From contig JAHBBC010000024.1 of assembly GCA_019915015.1 (NCBI GenBank), forward strand, positions 62,001 through 126,000: a DNA stretch of 64,000 bases. The letters run 5' to 3'. This DNA is from Auriscalpium vulgare. Its lineage: Eukaryota; Basidiomycota; Agaricomycetes; Russulales; Auriscalpiaceae. Under the pieces are notes generated by a model, which saw only the letters and a list, made by a program, of their open reading frames with translations, was not told the DNA's origin and searched no databases. The position numbers and the translations under genes were made by a program. Below are positions 10,549-20,803 of the stretch, piece by piece; the stretch's first letter is position 1, and every line of letters begins with the position of its first letter.

Positions 10549-11433
10549 GCTGTTTAGAGGAAAGGAGGAGGCTGCGCACCGATACGGATACGACCGTGAC
10601 TACTAAGTAGTGCCCACAGCCTCTTGTTGAATTAAGCGCTCCTATGACATTGACAGTAGGGTAATGGGGCCTGGATGGGATTGCCAGGTTGACGGGCTAC
10701 CACCCTGTAAACTGCGTTGAGAGAATTGAGAGAAATTCCCGGTAGCGCATGAGATAGAGTCGCGACGTACGAGTCGACTGTGATCTGATGCAATTAGCTA
10801 ACGAGCAGAAGCATAGGCCGCCTCAACATCTTCTGTTCGCGACGCACATCCTGGCGCCACGATGAGGGCGATATCGCCATGGCGGATAAAGAAAACGACG
10901 AGAGGACAAGGGACGATGGGATAGCGCAAAAAAAGAAAAACATATGTGATTCGAAGTGCTGCACATCGTCTGCCAGTCGTCGGCACCGTCCGGTTCGTGT
11001 TCCCACGAGTAGCGACCTTCGCAAGCGTCAACGTCCCGCACCGTCGTCGACCGATTACCGTGACTATGATGGCGGTACTTCAAGTTGTCTAGCAATCTCA
11101 AGTACTGGCACATTCAAATCGACTCCGACGCTCTAGTCCCTACTCACTGATCACTGGTTGCCCTACATGCCTCCCATCGTCGACTGCGACCTTGGCGCCC
11201 GACGAACCCATCCAGAGTCTACGCTTGACTGCCATGCATATGCTTGCCTGAGGAGGAGGCAGTGTCGACTCAAGCGTTCGCACCGGGGATGCATGCCATG
11301 CTCTGGGAAGGCTTATGGATTGGGGTCTTGTCAATCGCTCATCGCGTTGTCTGTTTCTGAGTTTGTGACCAAACGTTGATTACAGCCTCCGGGTAAATGG
11401 TGCTTTTATAGAAGAGAAGTTTTTATCATATGT
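10549..11433. other. Intergenic, nothing recognised
   Basis: Only short open frames are present on either strand. The first hundred bases hold the upstream region of the gene that starts at 10,548. No repeat or RNA gene was seen. Confidence 0.45.
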
Positions 11434-11829
11434 CTACGTTTGTTGCGTGATAATCTGCTCATCATCGTCACAGTTTTGTGTAGCGTTTATATCCGGCAGC
11501 GGCTTGACTCGGAGCTTAGGTACTCTCAGCATGTCCTCGGCCGTTTGGCAGGAGTCACTAAGCGGGTTGCAACTGCCCTCTCCCAATCCTAGCCCATCTA
11601 ACTTGAAGAGGTACCATTTGTCCTGTTCGTTAGGCAGGGAGCGCAGGGAGCCGAATGTCATGTCTCCAAAACTCGGGTTGAGACGGTCGCTGGTTAGGAG
11701 AATGTCGTCTAGGGCCGAGAAGGGCCGGTAGTCGAGTGCCAATAAGAGGCAGCAGCTGGGCAAGGCGAAGGTGAGCGAGTTGAAGGTGCAACGGACTATG
11801 ACTAACCTGAGATTCGAGCTATCGTTCAT
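11434..11829 (-). CDS. Small uncharacterised ORF, possibly an F-box/LRR remnant
   Basis: ATG-initiated frame of 131 codons. It contains LRLVIVRCTFNSLTFALPSC followed by LLLALDYRPFSALDDILL, a hydrophobic periodicity like the leucine-rich tail of basidiomycete F-box proteins, then an acidic end DDDEQIITQQT. There is no F-box upstream in frame. The frame at 11,912-12,202 on the same strand is also hydrophobic but could not be joined convincingly. It may be a short gene, a terminal exon or a relic. Confidence 0.35.
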   Translation of the reverse strand: MNDSSNLRLVIVRCTFNSLTFALPSCCLLLALDYRPFSALDDILLTSDRLNPSFGDMTFGSLRSLPNEQDKWYLFKLDGLGLGEGSCNPLSDSCQTAEDMLRVPKLRVKPLPDINATQNCDDDEQIITQQT

Positions 11830-12413
11830 GTTTGGTGGAGGTAGAAGTGCGTGGGGGTTAGATTGTGTTCTGAGCGTGGCATTAACTCAAGTTTATATAG
11901 TATTTCCGAGTCTACGCCACCAGATCAGTAATGCGGCACCACGTACGATATGTGCCACGCGATTGCCAATACGAATACCTCACATATAGATCTTCGTGTA
12001 TGTGTACGTGGCACGCTACGTTGATCAGAACAATATCCAGAAGCTGCGGAAGAACGAGGCACCCTGCGTAAGTAAAGACGTTCGTTGCTTCCTGATACGT
12101 TGAGACAAACCTGAAATAGGCGCCATATCTCGAAACTCTGAACATGGGTTCAAGGGCAGGCGCTAGCAACGTTGAAAGACTCGGATACGCCACGTATTGC
12201 AAGGTGAGGTCCGCTCAGTTCCGAGCATACATCTTACTAGCTATAGGGCGGCGGTCTCAAGCATGTCCCGCACTTTGTTAACTTTTCCAATCTTTGGTCG
12301 TGTTGCGATATATGATATGTGTAACAGTCCGTAACGTATGATGGATAATGATGATGGTGGCATAAAAGGAAAACGAAATCCAAACAGCAGCGGGCCGCAC
12401 CAGCAGAACCAAC
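11830..12413. other. Intergenic, weak minus-strand frame only
   Basis: A 96-codon minus-strand frame (11,912-12,202) has a hydrophobic stretch LVLPQLLDIVLINVAC but no family signature and no supported splice to a neighbour. The rest, 12,203-12,413, is presumably the 3' end of the gene that stops at 12,414. Confidence 0.4.
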
Positions 12414-14009
12414 CTACAGCCCCTCTCTCTCCCTCCTCACAGCACACAGGACATCCCGCAGCTGTTCCACACTGCACCCATCAGCTGCCGCCGCCTCCCC
12501 ACCCCTTGACACTGCAGCAAAGACGTCCCGCTCGCCCGGCTCGACCAGGGCGCACCAGATGCGCTCGCCCGCGTACAGTCGCGTCTTGACGTGGCGCAGC
12601 GCCATGCGGACCTTCCACCCCGCTGCACACACCCAAACACACATTGGGCAAGCACCATGGAGGGAGATGATAACACGTACCGGCCGACGGGGCCGACAGC
12701 ATGTCAATGCGGTCCTTGAGCGCCGGGGCCTCCACAAGCGCGGCTGCCCGCGCGCGCAGCGCGGCCTGCGCGGCCGCGACGCGCACGAAGCGTCGTTGAA
12801 TGGCGGGTTGCCCAACGGTGTCGGCGTAGGCAATGCTTTGCTGGATGACTTGGATGCATTGAGGAAGTGCATTCTCGACGCCGGTGAGCGCAACGCCGAG
12901 GCTCGTGAGGTGCTTCGGGTCGAGGGTCGAGAAGCCGGGGCGATTGAAGGTGCGCGCGCGGAGGAGGGTGTGTTTGACGAGGTATATGGCATGGAGGAGG
13001 GTTGCGGAGGTGTGTCCGAGCTGGGTGTGTGGTGCTGGGTGGAGGACGGGGAGAGGGAGGAGGTGATGTCGCGAGGAGGGTGTGGAAGTGAACGAAGTCG
13101 ATGTTGATGTCGGGGATGATTTGAGCTTGTGTTACAGTCAGCGACAGTGTGCGGATACGCGGATACTCGCAGAGCGTGCGCACAGTATCGGCATCCAAGA
13201 CGGCTCGTAGCTCTGCGGCGACAGTGTCCCACTGCGCTCCGCGACTGTCTGCTTGCAGTTGATTTGCCGAGGAACGAATCTCATGCTTCCAGTATGTCTC
13301 GAGGCGGGTGCAGCACTTTTGGATGGTAGTGATGTATGAGCCCAGGTCGTCCAGCAGCGAAACCTCCTCTGTCAGTGGGCGCGCGCGGACTAGTAGCAGA
13401 CCATACTCCGTCAGTAACAGAACACACACGAGTCATCGCGGCGCGAATCACCAGCTGCTTGCACGCCCTTCAGAGCCTGGCAAACATCCCGGTCAAACGC
13501 GCCGTCCAAAGCGACAACGGCGCTGCGCAAGGCAGATGCGTTCTCTATGCGGTCTTGCAACCGATGGTGCGCAGCCACCCGCGACTTGATCTCATCGGAC
13601 AAGTCGGCCGAGTACAACTCGGCGTACTCAGATGAGATCGCAACGAGCTCTGCGTATCGATCTTCTGCGTCTGACACGACCATCTTTATTGAAAACAATA
13701 GATCTGCGGCCGAGGACCCCAGGGTTGTATCGTGCATTAGCAGCGTCCGCAGCTGCTCCGACGACCGCACGGCTTCCGCAACGGTCTCGTTGAGCTTCGA
13801 AGTCGTCTTCGAAGCCATGGTACGTGGGAGGCGCGCCACTTGCGCCCGTGCCGAGTCGTTGAGGACGCACAGCGACGTGGGTAACTGTCGTTGGCGTCAG
13901 CATGTTCCGGAACGTGAAGACAGATGCGACGTACCAGAGCCATCACCTGTCCATAAACTGACGATTGGAGCCTCTTGAGCTCCATGTAGCCGTCTGCCGA
14001 CAAATACAT
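12414..14009 (-). CDS. Coiled-coil hypothetical protein, five exons
   Basis: Not a family I can name. Exon 1 (14009-13935) reads MYLSADGYMELKRLQSSVYG. Exon 2 starts at 13884 after intron 13885-13934 with LPTSLCVLNDSARAQVARLP and runs on through helical sequence rich in Glu, Ala and Leu, such as SKLNETVAEAVRSSEQLRTL and DAEDRYAELVAISSEYAELY. Exon 3 begins near 13,368 (EEVSLLDDLGSYITTIQKC). Exon 4 begins about 13,020 (LGHTSATLLHAIYLVKHTLL) and ends at SAPSAG. The last exon (from about 12,623) is GWKVRMALRHVKTRLYAGER and ends in CAVRREREGL before TAG at 12,414. The intron after exon 2 has a weak donor (GTGATT, 13,451) and the next one is longer than usual, so the middle junctions are provisional. 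There is no signal peptide or membrane helix. A structural or scaffold role is only a guess. Confidence 0.65.
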
Positions 14010-14449
14010 TGTGATGAAGAGGTGGAGAAGGCGCAGAGATGGGGGGGGGGGAAGTTATAAGGTCAATCGTGGCCCGTCGACTGACTGCCTTGTACTTTAT
14101 ACTGTGCCTCAATCGTGCCGAGGCGCAGTCTTCGGCAATGGAATTGGTCAGCTCGGGCTACGGACCGATTCTAGCCGGCCGTTGCCATGGCGAAGAGTTC
14201 GAGCATGACAGGCTTCGAGCCTATCCAAGGACTTGGTGGGGCCACAAATGACTGTAAAGGACGCGCCAAGGCGAATAGCCACGCAGCGAGAACCGCGACA
14301 GTGCTGAGGACAAGCTGAGGACGGGGAGGAGCGGGAGAAGGGGGAAACAGAGCACGTCGGACTGGAGTATTACGGATTCGGAAAGCAGCAGTACTTGGTG
14401 GTCGTGAGGTCTACGAGCGTGCAAAGGCCAACTTCAAACTGAAAGCGCT
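14010..14449. other. Intergenic, upstream of the coiled-coil gene
   Basis: Begins with a run of nine or ten G residues (14,041-14,051). It presumably holds the promoter of the gene starting at 14,009. No other feature was recognised. Confidence 0.45.
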
Positions 14450-14720
14450 GAGCGCCGGAGGCGAGGCAACTTCTGCGTCTTTTTCCGGCTGCTGTCGCTC
14501 ATATGTACCGCGTTATATGCTTCAAGACACGGAATCTGCACGGAATGCAAGCGACGTTAAATAATGATATTGTTTGCCCTGCTCGGAGCAAGTACTTCCA
14601 GACAGTGGAACATGCACAACGCAAATGGCCGCGTCCGCCGGTGATGCCACACGCCACCAAAATTTCGCTCATTTTCCTACAGTACATACTTCACAAAGGA
14701 AACAATCCCTCCTCATGTTG
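14450..14720 (-). pseudogene. Decayed copy of a transmembrane exon
   Basis: This segment resembles 50,880-51,140, where it forms the last intron and last exon of the coiled-coil membrane protein. ILVACG and the acceptor context CTGTAG are shared, but an extra base after the ILVACG block shifts the frame and the hydrophobic helix is lost. It therefore looks like a remnant of the same exon, downstream of the disrupted gene copy 2. Confidence 0.65.
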
Positions 14721-14739
14721 CATGCATCCTCTCGCTTCC

Positions 14740-14818
14740 TTGTTTGATGCGCCGAAGTTCTGCTGCGTCTTCCGCGAGAACGCGCTCCGCCGGCCGCTGC
14801 TCAGCCCGAGCCGCTCGA
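14740..14818 (-). pseudogene. 3' end of gene copy 2, cut off by the LTR element
   Basis: Matches the C-terminal coding region of copy 1 around 9,150-9,250: GCTGCGTCTTCCGCGAGAA and CTGCTCAGCCCGAGCCGCTC occur in both. The sequence continues on the far side of the mobile element at 20,799. Relative to copy 1 it has an internal deletion. Confidence 0.85.
14814..14818 (+). repeat. Left 5-bp target-site duplication (CTCGA)
   Basis: CTCGA directly precedes the TG that opens the LTR, and is repeated at 20,799-20,803 directly after the CA that closes the other LTR. The uninterrupted paralogous site in copy 1 contains CCGCTCGAGGAGC once. Confidence 0.95.
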
Positions 14819-15174
14819 TGGAAGCCGCCGGCCGGCGACAACACTCGAAGCGGTCGGAAGTCGGCCGCGACGTGAAAGGAACCGAGTATGGGATTGCTAG
14901 CACAGACGATGAGAGACGGAGGGGAAAGGAAACCCGTATGGTAAGTACACACCTAGCACAGACGATGAGAGACGGAGGGGAAAGGAAACCGTAGACGACT
15001 GTGCTGGTGCGCGTATATATACGAGAGTCGTGTCAGCCGAAACGGGAGAGAAGTATGTAATAGAAGTATCTAAGTACGGTAAGATCATGTCCGAAAGCAG
15101 GGCAGACGCGACGCGTCGGGAACCGGTCGGCACTCTCTGCCCGTGACCGTGCGCGTAGTAGACCTAGGTCTACA
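14819..15174 (-). repeat. 3' LTR of the chromovirus (left in window)
   Basis: 356 bp, starting TGGAAGCCG and ending GGTCTACA on the plus strand. It contains an internal direct repeat of GCACAGACGATGAGAGACGG about 61 bp apart and a TATATATA core near 15,015. No difference from the other LTR was seen. Confidence 0.97.
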
Positions 15175-15186
15175 CTCCTCCCCCCT
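15175..15186 (-). other. Polypurine tract of the chromovirus
   Basis: On the minus strand this reads AGGGGGGAGGAG and abuts the 3' LTR exactly, as expected for the plus-strand primer of reverse transcription. The polyprotein stop codon (15,185-15,187) overlaps its start. Confidence 0.9.
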
Positions 15187-18100
15187 AGGAAGAAGAGCTC
15201 CCCCCGGGGGGAAAACGCGCGAGCCAACGGTCGAGAGCGGCGCAGTCAGCCAGGGAGCGCGAGGGCAGCCACTGCATGTCCTCGTCCCCCCAGCCTCGCC
15301 ACCGCACGAGATATTGGACGCCGCGCCCACGGCGGCGTTGATCCACTATCTCGTCGATCTCCCACTCCTGTTCGCCGTCAGGCGTGACAACCGGACCTGG
15401 ATGAGCCAACGCACGGGACGGCGCGACGGCGTCATCGTTGGGAATGAACGGTCGCAAGAGGCTGGAGTGGAAGGTGGGGAATACTCCAGTCGACGCAGGG
15501 AGGTCGAGGGTGTATACGCTGCGCTCGGGGAACGCGCGCGTAATTGTGTACGGCCCGTCAAAGCGAGGCATAAACTTTGCGACCCGTGCGGGGTCTTGCG
15601 CTTTGTAGTCTCGTCGGCGGTGAAAGGTGGAGAGAAGGACGCGGTCGCCGACAGCGTACGCACGCTCCGGGCCGCGATGTTGGTTCGCAGAGTCGGCTTG
15701 CTGGAGTTTAGCCGCGATGAGCGAGTCCTGGGCTTCAGCGAAATCGACAGCGAGTTGATCGATGATTTGCTGCGCACGAGAGCCGTCTGCGCCGAATTCA
15801 GCCGTCGTTGCGTCTGCAATCGGCTGAAGGAGCGGAGGGATGAGCCGAGGGTGTCGTCCCATGCGCAGCTGAAACGGAGTGAAACCAGTGGACGCATTCA
15901 CAGTGTTCATGATATCGAAACGCACACGGGGGAGCGCGCGCACCCAGCCGCGTTGTTGTCGATCGACGTGGAAACGTAGGCATTGATTCACCGTCTTGTT
16001 CGTACGTTCACTCGCGCCATCAGTTTGGGGATGGTACGCAGACGACATCTTCAGCTTCACGCCTGTGAGACGATGTAAAGCGCGCCAGAAGCGCGAGACG
16101 AATAACTTGTCACGGTCGGAGACGATCTCGAGCGGTAAGCCGTTTTCGCAGAACCAGTGGTCGAAAAAGACGTGCGCAAAGCCTTCAGCGGTGATCGAGC
16201 TCTTGACAGGTATGAGCCGGACATCGGACCCAGAGCGATCGGTCATAGAGACGATGGTGTCATAACCGGAATCGAGCGGCAGCGGGCCGATGAAGTCAAT
16301 AGCGACGCAGTCTCCGCGGGCATCAGGGATCGAGAGAGGGTGGAGCGGACCAGCGGGCTTGACAGACGGCGACTTGTTCCGCTGGCATTCCGCACAAGAG
16401 GCGATGTACCCAAGTTCGAGGTCCCGGCGCATGCCCGGCCAGTAGTAAGACGATCGGAGGGCTGCATACGACTTGTCGGCGCCGAAATGGCCAAGCGCAT
16501 CGTGAGCGAGCTGGAAAAAGGTCTCGCGCAGCGTGGGCGTGCGGGGAATGACCAGGCGCTCACCGATGAACAAGAGGCCCTCTTGGATCCGCGCGCCTGG
16601 GGTGCTCTCAAGGTTGCGGAGGAGACGAGCGCAGAACGCGTCGTCGGTGTACCCCGAACGGATAGAGTCCAGCAACGCACGGTCCTGGGCGATCTGGAGC
16701 GATACCGCACACACAGTTGCGGTCCCACGCGGTGCGAGGACATCACCCCCGCGCGTGAGACACACAGCTGCGGCAAACGCAGAGACGGTCGGAGCGTCAT
16801 CGTCGACGGGGAGACGCGACAGCGCGTCAGCGACTGTGTTGTCCGCACCGGGGACGTACTCGATGTCAAAGTCATACTGGGCAAGATATTCTTGCCAGCG
16901 ACATTGTCGACGCGACAGTTCGCGTTGCGTCTGGAAATACTCCAGAGTACGGTGATCAGTTCGGACGACGAAATGTGAACCAAGGAGGTCCACACGCCAT
17001 TTCTGCAGCGCGCGCACGATCGCTAGCAGCTCCTTCTCGTGGACTGGGTAATTGAGCTGTGCGCCTTTCAACTGCATGGAGTCGAAAGCCACCGGACGCG
17101 CGCTCTCCCAGGTGGGACCCCACGAGAGGACGGCACCAGTGCGCAAGTCACTGGCATCGGTCGTCACCCAGATCTTATTCTCGCCGGGGTTCTGGTGGTC
17201 TATGGTGGTGAGACACTCCCGGCCGAGAACCAACGCCTTCACGCCGTCGAACGCAGCCTGATGATGCGGGAACCACCCCGGCCAATCGTGCTGCGCGTCG
17301 AGCGTGGTAAGCGGCGTCAAAACGCGCGTCTGTTCGGCGAGCTGGGGCAGGAAGGTAGCGATGTACCGGACCAAACCCAAGAACGCACGGACATCGGTCG
17401 CGTTGCGCGGGACAGGCCAGTTCATGATGCGGTCCACTTTCGTCGGGTCCGCTTCGATTCCCCGCCGGGAGATCTCGTGGCCCAAGAAATGAACCGCATC
17501 GCAGAACAGCGCAGTCTTCTTCAGCGAGCAGTACAACTGCGCATCGCGAAGCGCGCTGAGAACGGTGTCGACGTTACGAACGTGTTCGTCAACGGTCTGG
17601 GACCATATGATGATATCGTCGAGATACACATGGCAGATCACGCCGATGTGATTCCGCAAGGCGGACGTCATACGTCTCTGATGGGTGCCCGGGGCATTAC
17701 GCCCGCCCATCGGCATGACGGTCCACTCGTACAGACCGAACGGAGTCGTTACTGCGGTGAGGTGGATATCGTCGGGGTGAACGCGCGTCTGGAAAAAGGC
17801 ATTGGTCATGTCCAGTTTCCCCCAGATCTTGCCCTTCGCGCAGTCGGCGAGAATATCGTCGACGCGCGGCAGCGGGTGAGAGTCCGGGACCGTGTTTGCG
17901 TTCAGCATCCGATAGTCGTTTACCCAGCGCGGCAAGGCGCTGGGATCGGACTTAGGAATGATAAACGCGGGAGACGCGTGTTCGCTGGAAGACGGGCGAA
18001 TGCGCCCCGCTGACAGATGCTGATCCAGCAGGGTACGCCAGGCGTCACGGTACTTCCGCGGGCAGTTGTACGACCGCGTTGTGATCGTCTTTTCCGCATC

Positions 18101-19912
18101 CTTCAAACGAATGCGATGGTACACGGAAGTGGGCAATTCGTCGAGGTGGGGAATGTCGGACGGGAAGCGGTCGACGTACTTGGCCTTCATCGTCCTGTCA
18201 AGTTCCGCAAGGCGATCTGCGTGAGCCAACGCGGCGACACGCACGGAGACTGCAGCGACGACATCGACTGGGGCGACCGGCTCGCAAAGTCGGTCGCAGT
18301 GCGCCTTCTGGGACAGCAGGCGGGCGCATAGCTCCTCCAGGACGCGCGCACGAACGGCGAGCACCTCTGCATGCGGGGGCGTCACAGATGCCGGGGAAGA
18401 GCGCGCGGCGCGGGCCAGTGCTTCATCATCGTCACTGTAGTCGCGCAGGAGGTCGTAGTCCGAGTGTTTGGGCCGGCAGGTGCGAAGGTGATGATCAACA
18501 ACAATTTGATTGGCGACGAGAAACGGTAACCCAAGGATCACCGGCATACACATGGAGTCAGGCGCGAGAAGGGCACGAACTGAACGAGCTCGGAAACGAG
18601 AATCGGAAGAGGAGAGTGATAATTTGACCCAATGGGTCGCGACAACGGGTGAAGTATCCTGCGAAAACGTGCGCTCCCCTCCTGCACTGAATGCGGCCCC
18701 TAACGGAATCGGTGCGACGAGCCGATGACGACGCAAGCCGAGCGTTGCAGCGAGCGATGTGCGAACGAGGACTACCTGTGAGCCGTCGTCAATAAGGGCT
18801 GCGAGTGCGACTTCCTTGCCCGGCCCGTGAAGCGGGCGTGGCCCGGACGCCGTGCAGTACCAAAGCAAAGGCTCCTCCGTGATTGGAGTGCTCGGAGGTG
18901 GTGACGCGGGGCGAGGAGGCGAGACGTCAACAACGTTAACGACGTACATGGAATCCGAGTCGCTGTCGGACCCATCACCAATGACGGCCGACGTCGAGGC
19001 TTCAGCAGACGGCAGGATTGCCGCGACGACGGGAGCCTTCGTCTTGGAGCGCGCAGCGGCCTGGGCCGCGCTCTCGGTGAGAGGCTTGTAGGTGTCCGCG
19101 GCGGGGTAGCCGTTCTTGCACTCCACGGAACGGTGTCCAGCGTTGAAACGGCGGCATTTGAAGCAGCCGTTGTGGGCGGACAGGAGCGCGCGCTCCTCCT
19201 TCGTGAGCGCCGGCAGACGCCCCGTGTCGCCTGGGGTATTCGAGCGAGGAGCGGCGGCGGCGGCCCCGGCGCGAGCCCCGGCGGCGGCGGTGATGGGTTC
19301 CTTGCGGGCGCGATCGCGCCCGAGACGCGCGACCTCGGCGGTGATCCGTTCGACGTTTCGGAGCCGTTTCAGGTCGAGTGCCTCGACGGCATCGAGCCAG
19401 TCCTGGAACGGCATGGTCGCTGTATACCGCGCGTCGGCAACTTCGGCGCCGAGATCGATGTTCATACCGGCGTTCAGCTTCCGGCGCATCGAGTCCTCGT
19501 CAAGGTAGGATGGCGTGTCGATGAGGAGGGTGTTTTTCGAGTTCAGTTCGACCTGCCACTCGGCGAACGACCGGGAGCCTTGACGCGAGTTAAGGAGCTC
19601 GTTGGAAACGCGGAGTTCCCAGCCAGGGGCCAACCAGCGGGTGCGGACGGCGTCCAGGAACTCGACGAACGGCAGCATCTCGTAGAACTCCCGACGCGCC
19701 CGGATCCACTCGCGGATGCGCGGATCCTGGAAGCCATCGGTGATCATGCGCGTCTGGTCTTCCTCGGGGATGCTCTTGTGTTTGTGATAAGCCTCGCAGC
19801 CGTACTTGAACTCGCGGAGCACCTCGGGCGAGACGTTGCCCGGGGTAAGCGTCGGCGGTTTGGTGACGGAGGTCTGCTCGAAACGGGCGTCGTTGTCGGA
19901 GAGTGAAGGCAT
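15185..19912 (-). CDS. Gag-pol polyprotein of the chromovirus
   Basis: Makes the particle, protease, reverse transcriptase/RNase H and integrase for retrotransposition. From the ATG at 19,912 (MPSLSDND, first Met outside the LTR) it is 1,575 aa. The frame stays open upstream through the LTR, so an earlier start cannot be excluded. In order: capsid-like region (WELRVSNELLNSRQGSRSF), zinc knuckle CFKCRRFNAGHRSVEC (C-x2-C-x6-H-x4-C, wider than the usual spacing) and protease loop ALIDDGSQ. Next comes the RT, with KLDMTNAFFQ and the YLDD active site, then RNase H with TTDASD and VRTDHRTLEYF. The integrase has CAECQ, the catalytic AIDFIGP, VSDRD and TDGASERTNK, and the C-terminal chromodomain has YLVRWRGWGDEDMQW. 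All catalytic residues I can place are present and no stop or frameshift was seen. Confidence 0.96.
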   Translation of the reverse strand: MPSLSDNDARFEQTSVTKPPTLTPGNVSPEVLREFKYGCEAYHKHKSIPEEDQTRMITDGFQDPRIREWIRARREFYEMLPFVEFLDAVRTRWLAPGWELRVSNELLNSRQGSRSFAEWQVELNSKNTLLIDTPSYLDEDSMRRKLNAGMNIDLGAEVADARYTATMPFQDWLDAVEALDLKRLRNVERITAEVARLGRDRARKEPITAAAGARAGAAAAAPRSNTPGDTGRLPALTKEERALLSAHNGCFKCRRFNAGHRSVECKNGYPAADTYKPLTESAAQAAARSKTKAPVVAAILPSAEASTSAVIGDGSDSDSDSMYVVNVVDVSPPRPASPPPSTPITEEPLLWYCTASGPRPLHGPGKEVALAALIDDGSQVVLVRTSLAATLGLRRHRLVAPIPLGAAFSAGGERTFSQDTSPVVATHWVKLSLSSSDSRFRARSVRALLAPDSMCMPVILGLPFLVANQIVVDHHLRTCRPKHSDYDLLRDYSDDDEALARAARSSPASVTPPHAEVLAVRARVLEELCARLLSQKAHCDRLCEPVAPVDVVAAVSVRVAALAHADRLAELDRTMKAKYVDRFPSDIPHLDELPTSVYHRIRLKDAEKTITTRSYNCPRKYRDAWRTLLDQHLSAGRIRPSSSEHASPAFIIPKSDPSALPRWVNDYRMLNANTVPDSHPLPRVDDILADCAKGKIWGKLDMTNAFFQTRVHPDDIHLTAVTTPFGLYEWTVMPMGGRNAPGTHQRRMTSALRNHIGVICHVYLDDIIIWSQTVDEHVRNVDTVLSALRDAQLYCSLKKTALFCDAVHFLGHEISRRGIEADPTKVDRIMNWPVPRNATDVRAFLGLVRYIATFLPQLAEQTRVLTPLTTLDAQHDWPGWFPHHQAAFDGVKALVLGRECLTTIDHQNPGENKIWVTTDASDLRTGAVLSWGPTWESARPVAFDSMQLKGAQLNYPVHEKELLAIVRALQKWRVDLLGSHFVVRTDHRTLEYFQTQRELSRRQCRWQEYLAQYDFDIEYVPGADNTVADALSRLPVDDDAPTVSAFAAAVCLTRGGDVLAPRGTATVCAVSLQIAQDRALLDSIRSGYTDDAFCARLLRNLESTPGARIQEGLLFIGERLVIPRTPTLRETFFQLAHDALGHFGADKSYAALRSSYYWPGMRRDLELGYIASCAECQRNKSPSVKPAGPLHPLSIPDARGDCVAIDFIGPLPLDSGYDTIVSMTDRSGSDVRLIPVKSSITAEGFAHVFFDHWFCENGLPLEIVSDRDKLFVSRFWRALHRLTGVKLKMSSAYHPQTDGASERTNKTVNQCLRFHVDRQQRGWVRALPRVRFDIMNTVNASTGFTPFQLRMGRHPRLIPPLLQPIADATTAEFGADGSRAQQIIDQLAVDFAEAQDSLIAAKLQQADSANQHRGPERAYAVGDRVLLSTFHRRRDYKAQDPARVAKFMPRFDGPYTITRAFPERSVYTLDLPASTGVFPTFHSSLLRPFIPNDDAVAPSRALAHPGPVVTPDGEQEWEIDEIVDQRRRGRGVQYLVRWRGWGDEDMQWLPSRSLADCAALDRWLARFPPGGSSSS

Positions 19913-20442
19913 GGTGGAGTATATGCGAGGTGTCGGGATGCGATCGGAGTCGGAAGAGTCGGAATCGTAAACGGGACGACGAGTAGCGCGACTATATGCG
20001 CGTGAGACGGGCGGTGACGATGGTTGCGGCGACGGCGACGGAGAGGTGTAAACCACAAGGGGTCCGATGATCGAGCGTGTGAGCGACGGTGGGAAACGTT
20101 CGAACGATGTGTTGTCTGGTGACGGCGAGCGGGAGGCGGGCAAGGGGACAGTCACAGGAGTCGGACGATCGGGGAGGAGTTGCGATGGGGTAGGAGGGGC
20201 CGATTCGTCGACGTCAGTCCACACTGCGGACGCGAGAGCCGAAGCTAGGTCCGAAGACGTCGGGCTGGCGGGTGACCGGAGACGTGGGGAACGTCGACGC
20301 TCCGTCGTCGGTGGAGGTAGCGACCTGGTTGTGGTGCGGCCCGTCCTTGTCGTGGAGTCCACGACGAGGTGGGCGACTGAGCGCGAGCGGCGGGTAGTCG
20401 GCAGGGTGGTGATTGACGCTCGGTTCGGTTTCAAAAAAAAAG

Positions 20443-20798
20443 TGGAAGCCGCCGGCCGGCGACAACACTCGAAGCGGTCGGAAGTCGGCCGCGACGTGAA
20501 AGGAACCGAGTATGGGATTGCTAGCACAGACGATGAGAGACGGAGGGGAAAGGAAACCCGTATGGTAAGTACACACCTAGCACAGACGATGAGAGACGGA
20601 GGGGAAAGGAAACCGTAGACGACTGTGCTGGTGCGCGTATATATACGAGAGTCGTGTCAGCCGAAACGGGAGAGAAGTATGTAATAGAAGTATCTAAGTA
20701 CGGTAAGATCATGTCCGAAAGCAGGGCAGACGCGACGCGTCGGGAACCGGTCGGCACTCTCTGCCCGTGACCGTGCGCGTAGTAGACCTAGGTCTACA
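20443..20798 (-). repeat. 5' LTR of the chromovirus (right in window)
   Basis: 356 bp, same ends and same length as 14,819-15,174. It is preceded on the plus strand by a run of A residues in the internal region and followed by the CTCGA target duplication. Confidence 0.97.
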
Positions 20799-20803
20799 CT
20801 CGA
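20799..20803 (+). repeat. Right 5-bp target-site duplication (CTCGA)
   Basis: Second copy of the CTCGA that flanks the element at 14,814-14,818. Confidence 0.95.

Larger units (their letters stand above)
14819..20798 (-). mobile_element. Full-length Ty3/Gypsy chromovirus, young insertion
   Basis: The 5,980-bp LTR retrotransposon reads on the minus strand. It has two 356-bp LTRs bounded by TG...CA, a 5-bp target duplication, a polypurine tract next to the 3' LTR and one uninterrupted gag-pol frame. Domain order protease, reverse transcriptase, RNase H, integrase, chromodomain places it among chromoviruses. The LTRs show no difference by eye, so insertion was recent and the copy may be competent. 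No tRNA-like primer site was recognised after the 5' LTR, where the sequence starts with a T-run. This fits either a self-primed element or an unusual primer, but that is inference. Confidence 0.97.
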
